A stretch of 64,000 bases of DNA from Pontederia crassipes (taxonomy: Eukaryota; Streptophyta; Magnoliopsida; Commelinales; Pontederiaceae). The notes beneath the pieces are model-generated. The model was given only the letters and a program-made list of their open reading frames with translations, did no database searches and had not been told where the DNA came from. The DNA is taken from contig CM060191.1 of the NCBI GenBank assembly GCA_030549335.1, forward strand, positions 54,907,447 through 54,971,446. Reading direction: 5' to 3'. This document shows positions 63,362-64,000 of this stretch, piece after piece; the first letter of the stretch is position 1, and each line of letters starts with the position of its first letter. A program made the position numbers and the translations under genes.

Positions 63362-64000
63362 ATGTCGAGACAATCAGAGAGGATTCAGGAGCAGGAGGTC
63401 GAGTCGGCCCACATTGCTCCTGAGGCGCCAGAGGGCCTAGAGGGCCCAATACTGAGTCACAGACCTTAGCCCAGCGAGGTCGAGGATGGGGCCGTGGTCG
63501 AGGCCGCACCACCAATCGCGGTCGAGGCCACACCACCAGTCGCGGTCGAGGCCACACCACCAGTCGTGGCCGAGGCGAGGCCGTAGCACAAGGGCACAGA
63601 CACATGATGAATACAAGATGAGATTGACCCACTGGAGGGCAGTCAAACTGGAGGCAGCCAGCCCACGACCAGACATCGCACACGAGGACCTCGACAGGAG
63701 GTTTCTAAAGATACCATCCAATCATTCTTGTAGCTACATCCGTCACAGTTCGATGGCAAGATGGATTTCTTCAAGACAGAGTAGTGGATAGAAACCTTAG
63801 ACCGCATATTCAATCTGATGAGGTGTGCTGAGGAGCGTAAGGTTCTATATGCTATTCACATGATTACTGACACTGCTATGGGATGATGGAAGACCACAAG
63901 AGCCACCAAATTTAGAGGGCTAGAGGAAGAGGAGATAGCCTAGACTGAATTCAAGAAGGTGTTTCTTGCCCGTTACACTCTTGAGCATGACCGGGTCAGC
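63362..64000 (+). pseudogene. Ty3/gypsy gag, broken and running off the window
   Basis: Starts MSRQSERIQEQEVES and holds the Retrotrans_gag core: SQFDGKMDFF, WIETLDRIFNLMRCAEERKVLYAIHMI, a place where W-W is expected, then EFKKVFLARY. In-frame stops include TAG 63,467, TGA 63,884 (in place of the first Trp of a W-W-K motif) and TAG 63,941 (where Trp is usual). Near the N-terminus a 24-base repeat encodes AVEATPPV. In position it belongs to the LTR ending at 63,172. The rest of gag and any pol lie beyond the window. Confidence 0.85.
63490..63580 (+). repeat. 24-bp minisatellite within gypsy gag
   Basis: About three and a half copies of GCGGTCGAGGCCACACCACC plus four bases, encoding an Ala-Val-Glu-Ala-Thr-Pro-Pro-Val repeat. 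Confidence 0.9.

Overview
The window is nuclear DNA of a flowering plant. Evidence: GT-AG introns in four conserved eukaryotic genes, a decayed plastid atpB fragment, CACTA transposons, and Copia and Ty3/gypsy retroelements with initiator tRNA-Met primer sites. The PPR and ZIP coding regions start very GC-rich and become more AT-rich downstream. That gradient is typical of commelinid monocots, so a monocot is my inference; the species is not determined.

Host genes are sparse and intact: an intronless PLS-class PPR protein (4,315-6,042, +); the mitochondrial import co-chaperone TIM14/PAM18 (6,802-7,825, -); a RABF2-type Rab5 GTPase in seven exons (12,123-15,834, +); a TLC-domain membrane protein in eight coding exons (31,315-34,276, -); and a ZIP-family metal transporter in three exons (57,545-59,390, -). 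I joined the exons by hand from splice signals and frame. They are unrelated housekeeping or transport genes and do not form a cluster or pathway.

The rest is layered mobile DNA. 18,322-26,346 is a Copia array, LTR-gag-LTR-gag-LTR, with no pol region and one pair of near-identical target-site repeats around the whole. 27.6-30.7 kb and 38.9-46.8 kb hold long Ty3/gypsy-type LTRs; the second has a primer site and a gag remnant, and another gypsy gag runs off the right edge. At least five CACTA elements or ends are present: 1-280 (cut by the window edge), 41,555-46,019 (TSD GGT, with a solo LTR nested inside), 46,907-55,435 (carrying a broken FAR1-related gene and a smaller nested CACTA), 56,650-~57,080 (a lone end) and 60,962-62,619 (TSD ATT). 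A terminal-inverted-repeat element with GC-rich cargo lies at about 37.4-38.2 kb.

The strongest leads are the tandem gag-only array, a palindrome vocabulary around GGTCGACC shared by LTRs of Copia and gypsy elements, CACTA capture of a FAR1-related gene whose transposase core is missing, and matching CACTA ends in opposite orientation on both sides of the ZIP gene.
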